A stretch of DNA of 45,657 bases from an uncultured Oscillibacter sp. (GCA_949959305.1 CATLJA010000007.1:1-45657), one strand, 5' to 3'; shown: positions 17,372-26,100, numbered from the stretch's first letter. Notes: generated by a model from the letters alone, not told the origin. A program made the numbers and translations.

Positions 17372-18736
17372 TCAGCACAGGTCCGGCAGGCGGTCCAGGG
17401 TCTCGAGCCGAAGGACCGCGTCCATCAGCGCCTCCGCCCGCTCCCGGCCCAGGGGCGGGACCGCCAGGTCCAAGAACTTGTCCCGTTCCCGCTGGGGAGA
17501 CAGGGGCGACGCCACGCTGCCGGACATGTCGTCCACCTGGCACACGGCCGTCTCCCCGTTGGAAAGCGTCACCGTCATCCGGCTGCCCCAACGCCGGGGA
17601 TAGCGCCGGGTGAACAGCCCGTCGGCCCTGACGCTGGTGGACTCCGCCACACGGCGCACCTGGGGATCGTCCAGCAGCTCCCGGCTGAACTCCCCCCGGG
17701 TCACCCGCCCCCGGGCAAAGGCGGCGGCACAGGCAAAGGGAATGCTGAACTTCGCCTCCACGGGGCTCTCCGGATATTTGGCGAATCCGCACTGCAGCAC
17801 GCCCACGTCATACGTCTCCACCAGCACGGACCGGATATCCTCCAGCCGGAGTCCCCGCTCCTCCCGCAGACGCAGCGCGGCGTCGATGGCGTGATGGGTC
17901 GTGCGGCAGCAGGGATAGGGCTTTTTGTCGATTCTGGTAATCTCATAGTCCCGGCCCAGGCCGCTGGTCAGCCGGGAGAGGTCAAAACGGTCGCTGACGG
18001 CGGGATAGAGGCCCCCATCCGGGGCGTCCAAAATATGGGCGGGACCCGTCATGCCGGACTTCGCCAGCAGGCAGGCGGACACGCCGTTCACCGCCGCCCG
18101 GGCGGGGTGCAGCTTCTTGCAGGTGGCGCCCTCCGCCAGGAAGGCCCACAGGCCGCTGGATTGGGTGCCCGCCATGCCGAAGGCGTTCAGGGTCTGTTCC
18201 TCGCTCAGCCCCAGCAGGCGGGCCGCGGCGGCGGCGGCCCCGAAGGTGCCGATCACGCCGGTGGTATGCCAGCCCCGCTTGCGGTTGCTGGCCACGTCCA
18301 TCCCCAGGCCCACCCGGCCCATGACCTCATAGCCCACGGTCACAGCCTCCAGCAGCTCCCGGCCCCCCAGTTCCAGGGCGTCGGCGACGGTCCAGGCCGC
18401 CGGGACCACCACGGCTCCCACATGGGACTTGGAGCCCGTGTGCACGTCGTCCAGCTCCAGCTCGTGGGAGAGCAGGCCGTTGCACAGCAGGGAGCTGAAC
18501 AGGTCCGCCCGCCGTCCCTGCCCCCAGACGGCGGCGGAGCGGCCGCTGCGTCCCGGCCCCGCCCAGTCCTGATAGGTCCGGAAGACGGCCCTGATCTCGG
18601 CGGATTCCGCCGCGCCCAGCGCCGCTCCCAGGCTGTCCAGCACGCAGCGCCGGGCCGCGTCCAGCGCCGCCTGCGGCAGATCCTCCAGGCGGAAGCGGCA
18701 GGTGAAGCGGGCCAGCGCCCTCAATTCCTCCGCCAT
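17372..18736 (-). CDS. MmgE/PrpD-family enzyme (paralogue 2)
   Basis: The protein has 454 residues. Family landmarks are AARRCVLDSLGAALGAAESAE (N-terminal helical domain), FSSLLCNGLLSHELELDDVH, KRGWHTTGVIGTFGAAAAAARLLGL, LHPARAAVNGVSACLLAKSGM and KKPYPCCRTTHHAIDAALRL. It is last in a four-gene minus-strand operon (MmgE-3, LeuC-like, LeuD-like, this gene) and starts only 3 bases after the LeuD-like stop, with no strong ribosome site of its own, so translational coupling is likely. It probably acts on the substrate or product of the LeuCD-like hydro-lyase, for example as dehydratase, decarboxylase or epimerase; which one is unknown. Confidence 0.87.
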   Translation of the reverse strand: MAEELRALARFTCRFRLEDLPQAALDAARRCVLDSLGAALGAAESAEIRAVFRTYQDWAGPGRSGRSAAVWGQGRRADLFSSLLCNGLLSHELELDDVHTGSKSHVGAVVVPAAWTVADALELGGRELLEAVTVGYEVMGRVGLGMDVASNRKRGWHTTGVIGTFGAAAAAARLLGLSEEQTLNAFGMAGTQSSGLWAFLAEGATCKKLHPARAAVNGVSACLLAKSGMTGPAHILDAPDGGLYPAVSDRFDLSRLTSGLGRDYEITRIDKKPYPCCRTTHHAIDAALRLREERGLRLEDIRSVLVETYDVGVLQCGFAKYPESPVEAKFSIPFACAAAFARGRVTRGEFSRELLDDPQVRRVAESTSVRADGLFTRRYPRRWGSRMTVTLSNGETAVCQVDDMSGSVASPLSPQRERDKFLDLAVPPLGRERAEALMDAVLRLETLDRLPDLC

Positions 18737-18739
18737 GAC

Positions 18740-19246
18740 TCAAATATCCAGGGAGTTATACTTCTCGATATAATTGAGAAGTCCGCCCTCGTTGATGATC
18801 TTCACTTCCTTTTCCGACAGGACAAAGGGCATCTCAAAGGAGGGATCGTTGACCTTCCGGATGACCCGGCCCTTGACGTCCACAAACAGCTCGTCCCCCT
18901 CCTCAATGCGGTCGGTATCGCATTCGATGAGCAGCATGCCGTTGTTGATGGCGTTCCGGTAGAAAATACGGCCGAAGGATTTGGACAACACCGCGCCCAC
19001 GCCGGCCAGCTTGATGATGATGGGGGCGATCTCCCGGCTGGACCCGCAGCCGAAGTTGCGGTCCGCCACGATGAAGTCGTCCGCCTTCACGCCCTTCACA
19101 AAATCGGGCCGGGCGTCCTCCAGCACGTGCTTGGCATATTCCTGGGGATTGGCCCGAAGGGAAATGAGACGGCCGGGAGCGATGGAATCCGTGCTGACGT
19201 TGGAACCAAACTTCCAGGCCTTGCCCTGGATGGAATCTCGAATCAT
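18740..19246 (-). CDS. LeuD/DmdB-like hydro-lyase small subunit (aconitase swivel domain)
   Basis: At 168 residues it is the short, archaeal-style form of the isopropylmalate/homoaconitate/2,3-dimethylmalate dehydratase small subunit. It shows the substrate-loop motif DRNFGCGSSREIAP (about 62-75) and SFGRIFYRNAINNGMLLIEC. It pairs with the LeuC-like large subunit, whose gene ends 22 bases upstream; an AAGGAG site precedes the ATG. No leuA or leuB is nearby and the operon holds two MmgE/PrpD genes, so a catabolic role is more likely than leucine synthesis. A Clostridial precedent is DmdAB, the 2,3-dimethylmalate dehydratase of nicotinate fermentation. Substrate not determined. Confidence 0.88.
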   Translation of the reverse strand: MIRDSIQGKAWKFGSNVSTDSIAPGRLISLRANPQEYAKHVLEDARPDFVKGVKADDFIVADRNFGCGSSREIAPIIIKLAGVGAVLSKSFGRIFYRNAINNGMLLIECDTDRIEEGDELFVDVKGRVIRKVNDPSFEMPFVLSEKEVKIINEGGLLNYIEKYNSLDI

Positions 19247-19268
19247 GTCAATAACTCCTTCCTGTCGT

Positions 19269-20528
19269 TCAATCCATGACCTCGCGGGGATCGGTGATGT
19301 GGCCGGTCAGGGCGGTGGCGGCGGCGGTGGCGGGACTGGAGAGGTAAATGCTGGCGGTGGGGTTGCCCATGCGGCCCTTGAAATTGCGGTTCTGGGTGGC
19401 CACGACCACCTCGTTGTCCGAGGGGATCCCCTGATGCACGCCCATGCAGGGGCCGCAGTTGGGCGCCTCGATCATGGCGCCGGCCTCCGCCAGCGTCAGC
19501 AGGGTGCCGTCCTTCATGCACTCCTTGTACACATAGGTGGAGTTGGGAATCACCAGCAGCCGGGTGCCCTTGGCCACCTTCCTGCCCTTCAGGATCTCCG
19601 CCGCCACGTGCAGATCCTCCACGCGGCCGTTGGTGCAGCTTCCGATGTAGATCATGTCCACGTGCTCCTGGGTGCAGTTCTTCGCCAGGTCCACGTTTTC
19701 CACATAATGGGGCTTGGACACCAGGGGCTCCAGGGCCGCGGCGTCGATGTCAATGACCCGCTCGAAGTCCGCGTCGTCGTCGCCGCGAACCTCCACGTAA
19801 TCCGCTTCCCGGCCAAATTTTTTGAGATACTCCCGGGTGTGCCCGTCCGTCTCCATGATGGCGTTTTTCGCGCCCACGTCCACGCCCATGCTGGTGATGG
19901 TCAGGCGGCCCTCCATGGAGAGGCTGGCAATGGTGTCGCCCCGGAACTCCAGGGACTTGTAGATGGCCTGATCGGATTTGATGATGCCGGCCAGCTTCAG
20001 CATGATATCCTTGGCGTACACGCCCTTGGGCAGCTTTCCGGTGACGTTGACGCGGAAGGTCTCCGGAACCTTGATCCAGGTCTGGCCGAAGCGGGTCACC
20101 GCCACCATGTCCGTAGAGCCGCAGCCTGTGGCGAAGCAGCCGTAAGCCCCGTGGACGGTGGTGTGGGAGTCGCCCACAATGCAGACCGTGCCGCATTTCA
20201 GGAAGTTCTCATACACATGGGCATGGACGTGGCCGGTGCCGCCCTCCTCCCAGTGGCAGCCGTGTTCCAGGGCGTACCGGCGGCAGAGGGCGTGCTCGTT
20301 GGCCACCTCCCTGGTGGACTCGGGGCCGAACTCGTTGGCGAACAGCACACGCTCCGGGTCGAATACCGGGTCTTTCTCGTATCCCCGCTCCCGCATCAGG
20401 CGGACCAGCAGGGGGCCGGAGCCGTCGTGGAGGGCGGCGAAGTCCACATTGACCACCACCGTCTCTCCCGCCTTCACGGCGTACCCCATGTTTTTGCTGA
20501 TGATCTTCTCCACAAGTGTCTGTCCCAT
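19269..20528 (-). CDS. LeuC/DmdA-like hydro-lyase large subunit ([4Fe-4S], aconitase family)
   Basis: At 419 residues it fits the two-subunit isopropylmalate/homoaconitate/dimethylmalate dehydratase group. All three cluster ligands are visible: Cys298 (IGSCTNGR) and Cys358/Cys361 (NCGPCMG). It also has GDSHTTVHGAYGCFATGCGSTD (about 119-140) and NRNFKGRMG near the C-terminus. With the small subunit it should add or remove water on a 2-hydroxy di- or tricarboxylate, using an oxygen-sensitive cluster in the cytoplasm. An AGAAGGAG site precedes the ATG. It lies between MmgE/PrpD paralogue 3 and the small subunit. Family call firm, substrate open. Confidence 0.9.
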   Translation of the reverse strand: MGQTLVEKIISKNMGYAVKAGETVVVNVDFAALHDGSGPLLVRLMRERGYEKDPVFDPERVLFANEFGPESTREVANEHALCRRYALEHGCHWEEGGTGHVHAHVYENFLKCGTVCIVGDSHTTVHGAYGCFATGCGSTDMVAVTRFGQTWIKVPETFRVNVTGKLPKGVYAKDIMLKLAGIIKSDQAIYKSLEFRGDTIASLSMEGRLTITSMGVDVGAKNAIMETDGHTREYLKKFGREADYVEVRGDDDADFERVIDIDAAALEPLVSKPHYVENVDLAKNCTQEHVDMIYIGSCTNGRVEDLHVAAEILKGRKVAKGTRLLVIPNSTYVYKECMKDGTLLTLAEAGAMIEAPNCGPCMGVHQGIPSDNEVVVATQNRNFKGRMGNPTASIYLSSPATAAATALTGHITDPREVMD

Positions 20529-20570
20529 TGATGTTACTCCTTCTATTAAAAATTTGCAGTCTTTCAGGTG

Positions 20571-21956
20571 TCAGCGGCGCAGAGCGTCCAGCAGCTCCCC
20601 GGCGCGGGGCAGCGCGTCGAAACGGCGGACGGTCTCCTCGATCCGCCGGATCTGTCCGGCGCTGTAAAAGGGCTCCAGATTGTCCTGGAATTTCTTTTCC
20701 ACGGCGGCGGGGTCCAGGGGGTTCTGGGCCGTCCCCATCTCGTGGCGCTGGTCCCGGACAAAGCGCCGTCCGTCCTTCAGCGTCACCGTGAGGAAGCCGG
20801 GGAAATACCCGGGATTCCGCTTGCTGTCATCGTCCACGCACGCGATCCGGTCCATCAGGCCGCAGAGCTGCGGGTCCCGGGCGTATTTCAGGTCGATCTC
20901 CCAGGGGCTCACCCGCCCCTTCGCCGCCGCCACCGCCACCACGTAGGGCAGGCTGAACCGCATAATATAATCCGTGCTGGGCCGCGTCTTGCTCTCCCGG
21001 GGCGTGCAGACAATGGGATAACAGCGGCTCTCGATGCGGCACTCGGCGGAGGCGATATCATCCGCCGTGAACCCCTCCTCCCGTTGGAGCGCCAGCATGC
21101 AGTCGATAAACGAATGGGTCATGTGGCAGACGGGGTACAGCTTGACGGTGATTTCCGTGGTGTGCCACACCTCCCCCAGATCGGAGAAGGCCTCCTCCAG
21201 GCCGTCCGTTCCCCCGCAGTGGGTATTCCAGAGGCCGAACTCTCCCTCAAAGACCTCCCGGGGCCCGGTGAAGCCGTTTCTGGCCAGTCCCAGGGCGTAA
21301 ATGGCGCTGTGCCCGGCCCAGCCGGGGTGCAGCTTCTTCACCCAGCTCCCGTCCCGCAGGAACTCCTGGAGCGCCGCCGCCTGGCTGCCGCAGACGCCCA
21401 GGGCGTTCACCAGGGTTTCCCGGCTGTCCCCAAGCAGTCTGGCCGCCACGCAGGCCGCCGCAAAGGGAGCCACGATGCCGGTGCCGTGGAACCCCACGTC
21501 GTGAAAGCGCCCCTTTGCGGCCAGAGCGAGGCGGACGATGATCTCCCAGCCCGCGAGGATGGCCTCCATCATCTGCCTGCCTGTGGCCCCGCACCGCTCC
21601 CCCACCGTCAGCGCCGTGCTGACCACCGCCGCGCTGGGGTGGACGATGCCGCCCACATGGGTGTCGTCATAGTCCGCGCCGTGGATCAAGGCCCCGTTGT
21701 ACAAAACCGCATCCGCCAGCCCGGCCCGTTCCCCCGTGCCCCACAGGGTGCACTGGGGGGCGGAGCCAAGGTCTGCCAGCGTCCTGCGGATCGCCTTCAC
21801 GTGCTCCATCTCCTGGCAGGACATCGCCACGCCGAAGGTGTCCATCAGCAGCAGCTTCCCATACTCCACCACGGCCCCCGGTGCCTCTGAAAGTCCCGGC
21901 GACAGGGCAAATTCCGCGATTTTCTCTGAAATAGACGTCTGTTTTTGGAGCCCCAT
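20571..21956 (-). CDS. MmgE/PrpD-family enzyme (paralogue 3)
   Basis: This 461-residue protein is first in the minus-strand four-gene operon. Landmarks include GKLLLMDTFGVAMSCQEMEH, LYNGALIHGADYDDTH (about 87-102), GFHGTGIVAPFAAACVAARLLG, LHPGWAGHSAIYALGLARNGF and VKLYPVCHMTHSFIDCMLAL. It is plainly diverged from paralogues 1 and 2 by eye, suggesting different substrates rather than a recent duplication. A purine-rich AAGGCGGG ribosome site precedes the ATG. I could not place a confident promoter in the gap 21957-22103. Reaction unknown; same alternatives as the other paralogues. Confidence 0.87.
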   Translation of the reverse strand: MGLQKQTSISEKIAEFALSPGLSEAPGAVVEYGKLLLMDTFGVAMSCQEMEHVKAIRRTLADLGSAPQCTLWGTGERAGLADAVLYNGALIHGADYDDTHVGGIVHPSAAVVSTALTVGERCGATGRQMMEAILAGWEIIVRLALAAKGRFHDVGFHGTGIVAPFAAACVAARLLGDSRETLVNALGVCGSQAAALQEFLRDGSWVKKLHPGWAGHSAIYALGLARNGFTGPREVFEGEFGLWNTHCGGTDGLEEAFSDLGEVWHTTEITVKLYPVCHMTHSFIDCMLALQREEGFTADDIASAECRIESRCYPIVCTPRESKTRPSTDYIMRFSLPYVVAVAAAKGRVSPWEIDLKYARDPQLCGLMDRIACVDDDSKRNPGYFPGFLTVTLKDGRRFVRDQRHEMGTAQNPLDPAAVEKKFQDNLEPFYSAGQIRRIEETVRRFDALPRAGELLDALRR

Positions 21957-22103
21957 ACATACCCGCCTTTCCCTGAAGAAATCTTCCCGCCTCTTGCGGG
22001 ACGCCTGGTATCGTAATTCGCTTGCTTTCAGGGTAATATAAGAAGGATGGAAAGTCCAATATTCTTTCTGCCCGTCCGCTATTGCTTTTTTGCGCAGGCA
22101 GAA

Positions 22104-22139
22104 AGCGGTCCCGGCGGAGAAATCTCCGCCGGGACCGCT
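22104..22139 (-). terminator. Strong terminator of the tandem LysR operon
   Basis: The arms 22104-22120 and 22123-22139 are perfectly complementary over 17 bp with a tiny loop. TTTC follows on the minus strand, 7 bases after the LysR stop. It separates the LysR pair from the downstream mmgE operon on the same strand. Confidence 0.8.
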
Positions 22140-22145
22140 CCCGAT

Positions 22146-23072
22146 TTATTCCGCAGGTTCCGCCCTCTGATCTCCCAGGGCCTTCAGCATCAGGCGCTTC
22201 AACTGTTCGGCGGCGTGGGACAGGCTCTTTCCGCTCAGGGTGGCGATGCCGATGGTCCAGCTGGCCTCCAGCTCCGGGTCCATCTGGTAGTGCTCAATCA
22301 TCCCCTGCCCCGTCCGGGTACAGCTCTCCGGCACCAGCGCGTAAGCCAGCCCGTTGCTGGCCAGCATCGCCGCGGTGTAGTTGTTCCGGGTCTGAAAAAC
22401 CACCTGGGGCTCAAATCCCACCCGGCGGAAAACCCGGTCGCAGACCGCCCGGCTCTTCTGGGTGGGATATCCCAGGATGAACCGCTTGTCGCGGAAGCGC
22501 TCCAGGCGGACATAGCGTCCCCCGTCCCTCTGATAGCAATACAGGCGGGCAAAGGTGTCCTCCCGGGGGGGCACCAGGACCAGCCGTTCCGTCATCAGCG
22601 GCTCAAAGGCGATGCCCCGGCCCAGGGCCGGCTGGCTGCTCACGGCAAAGTCCAGCCGCTGGTTCAAAAGGCCTATGGAGAGGTCCGCCGTGCTCATCTC
22701 GTGGAGCTGGATGGAGATGTTGGGATAACGGCGCTGGAACTCCGGCAGGACATAGGGCAGCACCTGCTGCGAGCGGTTGAAGCCCATGCCGATGTCGATG
22801 GTGCCGCTGTAAACGCCGTCTCCGGCGAAGTCAAAGCGCAGATTTTCCTCCTCCTTTAAAATCTCCCTGGCGTGGCGCAGGCAAATCTCTCCGAAGTTGG
22901 TGGGCACCGGGCCGTCTCCGGTGGTGATGAACAGCTGGGCGCCCAGCTCCTCCTCCAGCCGCTTGATGTTGCGGGTGACCGAAGAACGGTTGACCCCCAG
23001 GCGCTCCGCCGCCTTTCGGGCGGAGCGGCAGGCGGCGTATTCCACGGCATATCGAAGCAAGGCGGTGTTCAT
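22146..23072 (-). CDS. LysR-family regulator, second of a tandem pair
   Basis: I start this at ATG 23072 (MNTALLRYAVEYA, 308 residues). GGAGG lies 7 bases upstream of it, whereas the ATG at 23078 would be too close; the much longer open frame reaching 23960 is the other LysR gene in a wrong frame. The helix-turn-helix (about 1-60) holds RSARKAAERLGVNRSSVTRNIKRLEEE, an atypical RSSVTRN recognition helix. The effector domain follows (about 88-295). Its start overlaps the stop of the upstream LysR gene as ATGA. Two unlike LysR proteins made from one message may co-regulate or form mixed oligomers; this is inference. Confidence 0.9.
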   Translation of the reverse strand: MNTALLRYAVEYAACRSARKAAERLGVNRSSVTRNIKRLEEELGAQLFITTGDGPVPTNFGEICLRHAREILKEEENLRFDFAGDGVYSGTIDIGMGFNRSQQVLPYVLPEFQRRYPNISIQLHEMSTADLSIGLLNQRLDFAVSSQPALGRGIAFEPLMTERLVLVPPREDTFARLYCYQRDGGRYVRLERFRDKRFILGYPTQKSRAVCDRVFRRVGFEPQVVFQTRNNYTAAMLASNGLAYALVPESCTRTGQGMIEHYQMDPELEASWTIGIATLSGKSLSHAAEQLKRLMLKALGDQRAEPAE

Positions 23073-24001
23073 GGGCATACCTCCGGCATAGACGCGACGC
23101 ATTCCTGTATGATCCTGGCCAGCTCCAGACCGGGCTGGGGCAGCGGCAGGCTGGGGGCGTAAGCCGCCACCAGCTCCCAGCCGGCGTTCCAGGCCGGCGG
23201 GAACCGAAAACAGGCCGTCCGGTACTGCTTCTCGTAATGGCGGGCAAAGCTCCTGGGCGCAAAGGCCGCGCCGATGCCATTCGCGGTCAGGGCCAGCGAC
23301 GTGGCGAAGCTGGTGGTGGAGTAGAGGATCTTGGGGACAATCCCGGCGGCGGCGCAGATGTTGTCCGCCACCTGGCGGCTGCGCTGGTTGGGGGTCAGCA
23401 TGTTGAAGGATTTCCGGGACAGGATCTCCGCCGTGACCAGGGGAAGGGAGTCTCCCCCGGCCGAGGCGGCCAGATAGTCCGGGTCGTCCGGGGGCACGGC
23501 GAGGTAAAATTCCTCCCGGCACAGGGAGATATATTCCAGGCCGTAATCCCGGAAGGGCCTGTGGAGTATGGCCAGGTCCAGCCGGCCCTCCCAGGCCAGC
23601 TGCTCCAGCTGAGCGGAAGAGTTCTCCAGCAGCCGCAGCTCCATCATGGGAAAGCGCTGGTGATACAGCGTCAGAAGACCCGGCAGAAGCAGCCGGCCCT
23701 GAAAGGGCGTGATGCCCAGAGTGACGCGGCCCCGGCGGGTCCCGGCGGCCTCGCCGATCTCGTATTCCATCCGCTGGTAGGACTGCTTCATCCGCTTCGA
23801 GGCATTCAGATACGCCTGTCCGGCCTCCGTCAGGCGAAGTCCGCCCTGGCCCCGGTGGAAAAACACGGTCCCATACTCCGCCTCGATCCGGTGCAGGGCC
23901 TGGGTAAGGGACGGCTGCGCGATAAAGAGCTGTTCCGCAGCCTGCGTGATGCTGCCGCACCGCGCGATTGTGGAAACATACGATATCTCCCGGTCTGTCA
24001 T
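23069..24001 (-). CDS. LysR-family regulator, first of a tandem pair
   Basis: The protein has 310 residues. Its DNA-binding domain (about 1-60) contains GSITQAAEQLFIAQPSLTQALHRIEAEYG, and the effector domain (about 90-300) includes RRGRVTLGITPFQGRLLLP. It has a G-rich ribosome site and overlaps the next LysR gene by 4 bases (ATGA). It is divergent from the 12.5-kb malY-to-citXG operon across 261 bases carrying a promoter for each direction. It is the best candidate for regulator of that operon. The missing classical citrate sensor CitAB fits LysR control instead. Effector unknown. Confidence 0.9.
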   Translation of the reverse strand: MTDREISYVSTIARCGSITQAAEQLFIAQPSLTQALHRIEAEYGTVFFHRGQGGLRLTEAGQAYLNASKRMKQSYQRMEYEIGEAAGTRRGRVTLGITPFQGRLLLPGLLTLYHQRFPMMELRLLENSSAQLEQLAWEGRLDLAILHRPFRDYGLEYISLCREEFYLAVPPDDPDYLAASAGGDSLPLVTAEILSRKSFNMLTPNQRSRQVADNICAAAGIVPKILYSTTSFATSLALTANGIGAAFAPRSFARHYEKQYRTACFRFPPAWNAGWELVAAYAPSLPLPQPGLELARIIQECVASMPEVCP

Positions 24002-24051
24002 ATCAATCCCCCCTTTTCCGGAGCGGCCTGTCCTCCGCGCGTTTGCCGTTC

Positions 24052-24080
24052 ATTATAGCATCTACCCGCAAAACTTGCAA
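24052..24080 (-). promoter_or_regulatory. Promoter of the tandem LysR genes
   Basis: On the minus strand TTGCAA (24080-24075), a 17-base spacer and TATAAT (24057-24052) read toward 24001. Confidence 0.7.
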
Positions 24081-24133
24081 GCAGGGCCTTCCCTTTGTGC
24101 AAAAAAACTATGGTCCCCATGAAATATAAGTAT

Positions 24134-24162
24134 TTGAGTCGAAAAAACAATCCATTTATAAT
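24134..24162 (+). promoter_or_regulatory. Promoter of the malY-tctCBA-citrate lyase operon
   Basis: TTGAGT (24134-24139), a 17-base spacer and TATAAT (24157-24162) lie about 100 bases before the first start codon. No other convincing promoter was seen down to 36.7 kb, so this may drive about 12.5 kb. Confidence 0.7.
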
Positions 24163-24262
24163 GAGGTCATAACCGCCCCGCATATTCGCGGATTTGTCCC
24201 CGCCGTCTTTCGCCAGCCGCCGCCTTCAAGCGCGCCGGCACAACAAGATAAGGAGTAAAGGT

Positions 24263-25444
24263 ATGAAGTACGATTTTGATGAAGTGATCGACCGCCACGG
24301 CACAGGCTGCTCCAAGTGGGACAACGCAGGGCCCCGGGTGGGAAATCCGGAGGCGCTGCCCATGTGGGTGGCGGACACCGATTTCCGCTGCCCCCAGCCG
24401 GTGGTGGACGCTGTGCTCCAGCGGGCCGCCCACCCTGTCTACGGTTATCCTTTTGTCACGCCGGATTTCAAGCGGGCCACGGTGGACTGGGTGGCAAAGC
24501 GCCACGGCTGGGCCCTGGACCCGGACTGGCTGGTCTTTGCCACCGGCATTGTCCCGGTGTTCAACACCATGATCCAGGCCCTCACGGAGGAGGGCGACAA
24601 GATCATCATTTCCCGCCCCGTCTATCACCCCTTCGGCTTTGCCATTGAGGACAACCACCGGGAAATCAGCGACAACAGCCTTCTTTACCGGGACGGCCGC
24701 TACACCATTGATTTCGACGACCTCCGCCGCCGGGCGGCGGACCCCAGGGCCAAGCTGATGATCATCTCCAACCCCCACAACCCGGTGGGCCGGGTCTGGA
24801 AGCCGGAGGAGCTGGCGGAGATGTCCTCCATCTGCGCGGAGAACGGCGTGGTGGTCATCTGCGATGAAATCCACTCGGACCTGATGCTTTACGGCCACAA
24901 GCACACGCCCATGGGCATGCTGGGCAGCGAAAAGGAGCGGCGGAACATCATCACCTGCTACGCCCCCTCCAAGACCTTCAACTGCGCGGGGCTGCGGGGC
25001 TCCGCCGTAGTCGTGCCCGACCCGGAGCTCCGGGCCCTCTTGAACAGCCGCTTTAAAATGAACCGCAGCATCCAGCAGAATATCTTTGCCGTTCCCGCCC
25101 TGGTGGCCGCCTACACCCAGTGCGAGGACTACCTGGAGCAGCTCCTCCCCTATCTGGAGAAAAACGTGGACTTCCTCCGCGGCTACCTTCGGGAGAAGAT
25201 GCCCAAAATCAAGCTGGTGGAGCCGGAGTCCACCTACCTGATGTGGCTGGACTGTGCTGGTCTTGGCATCAGCGGCGACGAGCTGGCCGACTTCATCATC
25301 CATCAGTGCAAAGTGGCCGTGAGCCGGGGCGACGGCTTCGGCCAGGAGGGCAAAAATTTCATCCGCCTGAACATCGGCTGCCCCACTGCCGTCTTGAAGC
25401 AGGGCCTGGACCAGATCTACGCCCAGTACAAACTTCGGTTTTAA
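24263..25444 (+). CDS. MalY/PatB-type PLP-dependent aminotransferase or C-S lyase
   Basis: I use ATG 24263 (MKYDFDEVIDRHGTG, 393 residues) after AGGAG; this N-terminal phrase is diagnostic of the MalY/PatB group, and the longer frame to 24194 is not supported. Fold-type I PLP landmarks are LPMWVADTDF, SNPHNPVGRVW (about 169-179), DEIHSDL (Asp201, pyridine contact) and APSKTFN with the Schiff-base Lys237, followed by GLRGS. Family enzymes are cystathionine beta-lyases or aminotransferases. It leads an operon of carboxylate transport and citrate lyase genes, which is unusual. It may remove nitrogen or sulphur from an amino-carboxylate substrate, or be an incidental passenger. Activity undetermined. 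Confidence 0.88.
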   Translation: MKYDFDEVIDRHGTGCSKWDNAGPRVGNPEALPMWVADTDFRCPQPVVDAVLQRAAHPVYGYPFVTPDFKRATVDWVAKRHGWALDPDWLVFATGIVPVFNTMIQALTEEGDKIIISRPVYHPFGFAIEDNHREISDNSLLYRDGRYTIDFDDLRRRAADPRAKLMIISNPHNPVGRVWKPEELAEMSSICAENGVVVICDEIHSDLMLYGHKHTPMGMLGSEKERRNIITCYAPSKTFNCAGLRGSAVVVPDPELRALLNSRFKMNRSIQQNIFAVPALVAAYTQCEDYLEQLLPYLEKNVDFLRGYLREKMPKIKLVEPESTYLMWLDCAGLGISGDELADFIIHQCKVAVSRGDGFGQEGKNFIRLNIGCPTAVLKQGLDQIYAQYKLRF

Positions 25445-25457
25445 GGAGGTCGCGCCT

Positions 25458-26033
25458 ATGCCCCGCGTTTCCGTTGGAGATCGCTTCCCGGACCTGGCCT
25501 TTGAGACCTACTCCGGCGAAAAGCTCACCGCCGGTGAGGCGGTCCGCCGCAAAAAACACACCGTCTTCTGGGTCATGCGCTTCATCGGCTGCCGGTTCTG
25601 CCAGTACGACATCGACATGCTGGCCTGGCAGTACGCCCGCTTTACCGCCAAGGACGCCCAGGTTTTTGTGGTCCTGCAAAGCAGCCGGGAATCCATCACC
25701 GGCCTGAAGGGAGAATTTCAGGTTCCCTTCGGCGTGGTGTGCGACACCGCCCACGCGTTTTACACGGCCCTGGACATCCGCGCCGCCGCCGCCAAGGAAG
25801 ACCGGATGCCCGCCACTCCCGAGGGGCTTGCCCGGATGCAGGCCAAGCAGGAGGCGGTGGCCGCCCGCCATTACCAGCGCAAGACCGGCGAGGGAGAGGC
25901 CCAGCAGCTGCCCGCCCTTTTCATCGTGGACGCGGAAGGCCGGGTGGAGTACGCTCACTACGCCGTCCACAGCATCGACATCCCCAGCATGGACGAGCTT
26001 TTGCAGCTGCTGGACGGCTTCGACGCCCGCTGA
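25458..26033 (+). CDS. Redoxin-type thioredoxin-fold protein (AhpC/TSA-like) with CxxC
   Basis: This 191-residue protein shows the redoxin start (VGDRFPDLAFETYSGE), a beta-strand then FIGCRFCQYDIDML with a CRFC motif (about Cys50 and Cys53), and the cis-Pro region QQLPALFIVD (about 153-162). It resembles peroxiredoxin-like or thiol-disulphide proteins. It has an AAGGAGG site starting within the malY stop region, 13 bases after that gene, so it is in the same operon. It may protect the oxygen-sensitive Fe-S hydratase or deal with thiols released by the MalY-type enzyme; both are inferences. It has no signal peptide and is presumably cytoplasmic. Confidence 0.8.
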   Translation: MPRVSVGDRFPDLAFETYSGEKLTAGEAVRRKKHTVFWVMRFIGCRFCQYDIDMLAWQYARFTAKDAQVFVVLQSSRESITGLKGEFQVPFGVVCDTAHAFYTALDIRAAAAKEDRMPATPEGLARMQAKQEAVAARHYQRKTGEGEAQQLPALFIVDAEGRVEYAHYAVHSIDIPSMDELLQLLDGFDAR

Positions 26034-26055
26034 GCGCCGCCTGCTTTCCCTGTGT

Positions 26056-26080
26056 AAAAGAGGGTTCCCTCTTTTAATAA
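26056..26080 (+). other. Intercistronic hairpin before the second tctC
   Basis: AAAAGAGG (26056-26063) pairs with CCTCTTTT (26068-26075), then AATAA. It could be a weak terminator or attenuator that lowers or raises the tctCBA part relative to malY and the redoxin gene. Confidence 0.5.
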
Positions 26081-26100
26081 AAAATTATGGAGGTATTACA

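Noticed and set aside
18740..20528. Leucine biosynthesis genes leuCD
   Set aside because: No leuA, leuB or ilv genes nearby and the operon includes MmgE/PrpD genes. The subunits are of the broader LeuCD/DmdAB type, so the biosynthetic name is not justified.
22146..23960. One 604-residue fused protein ending in a LysR domain
   Set aside because: The N-terminal 300 codons are a wrong-frame reading of the upstream LysR gene; ATG 23072 with GGAGG gives a normal 308-residue LysR.
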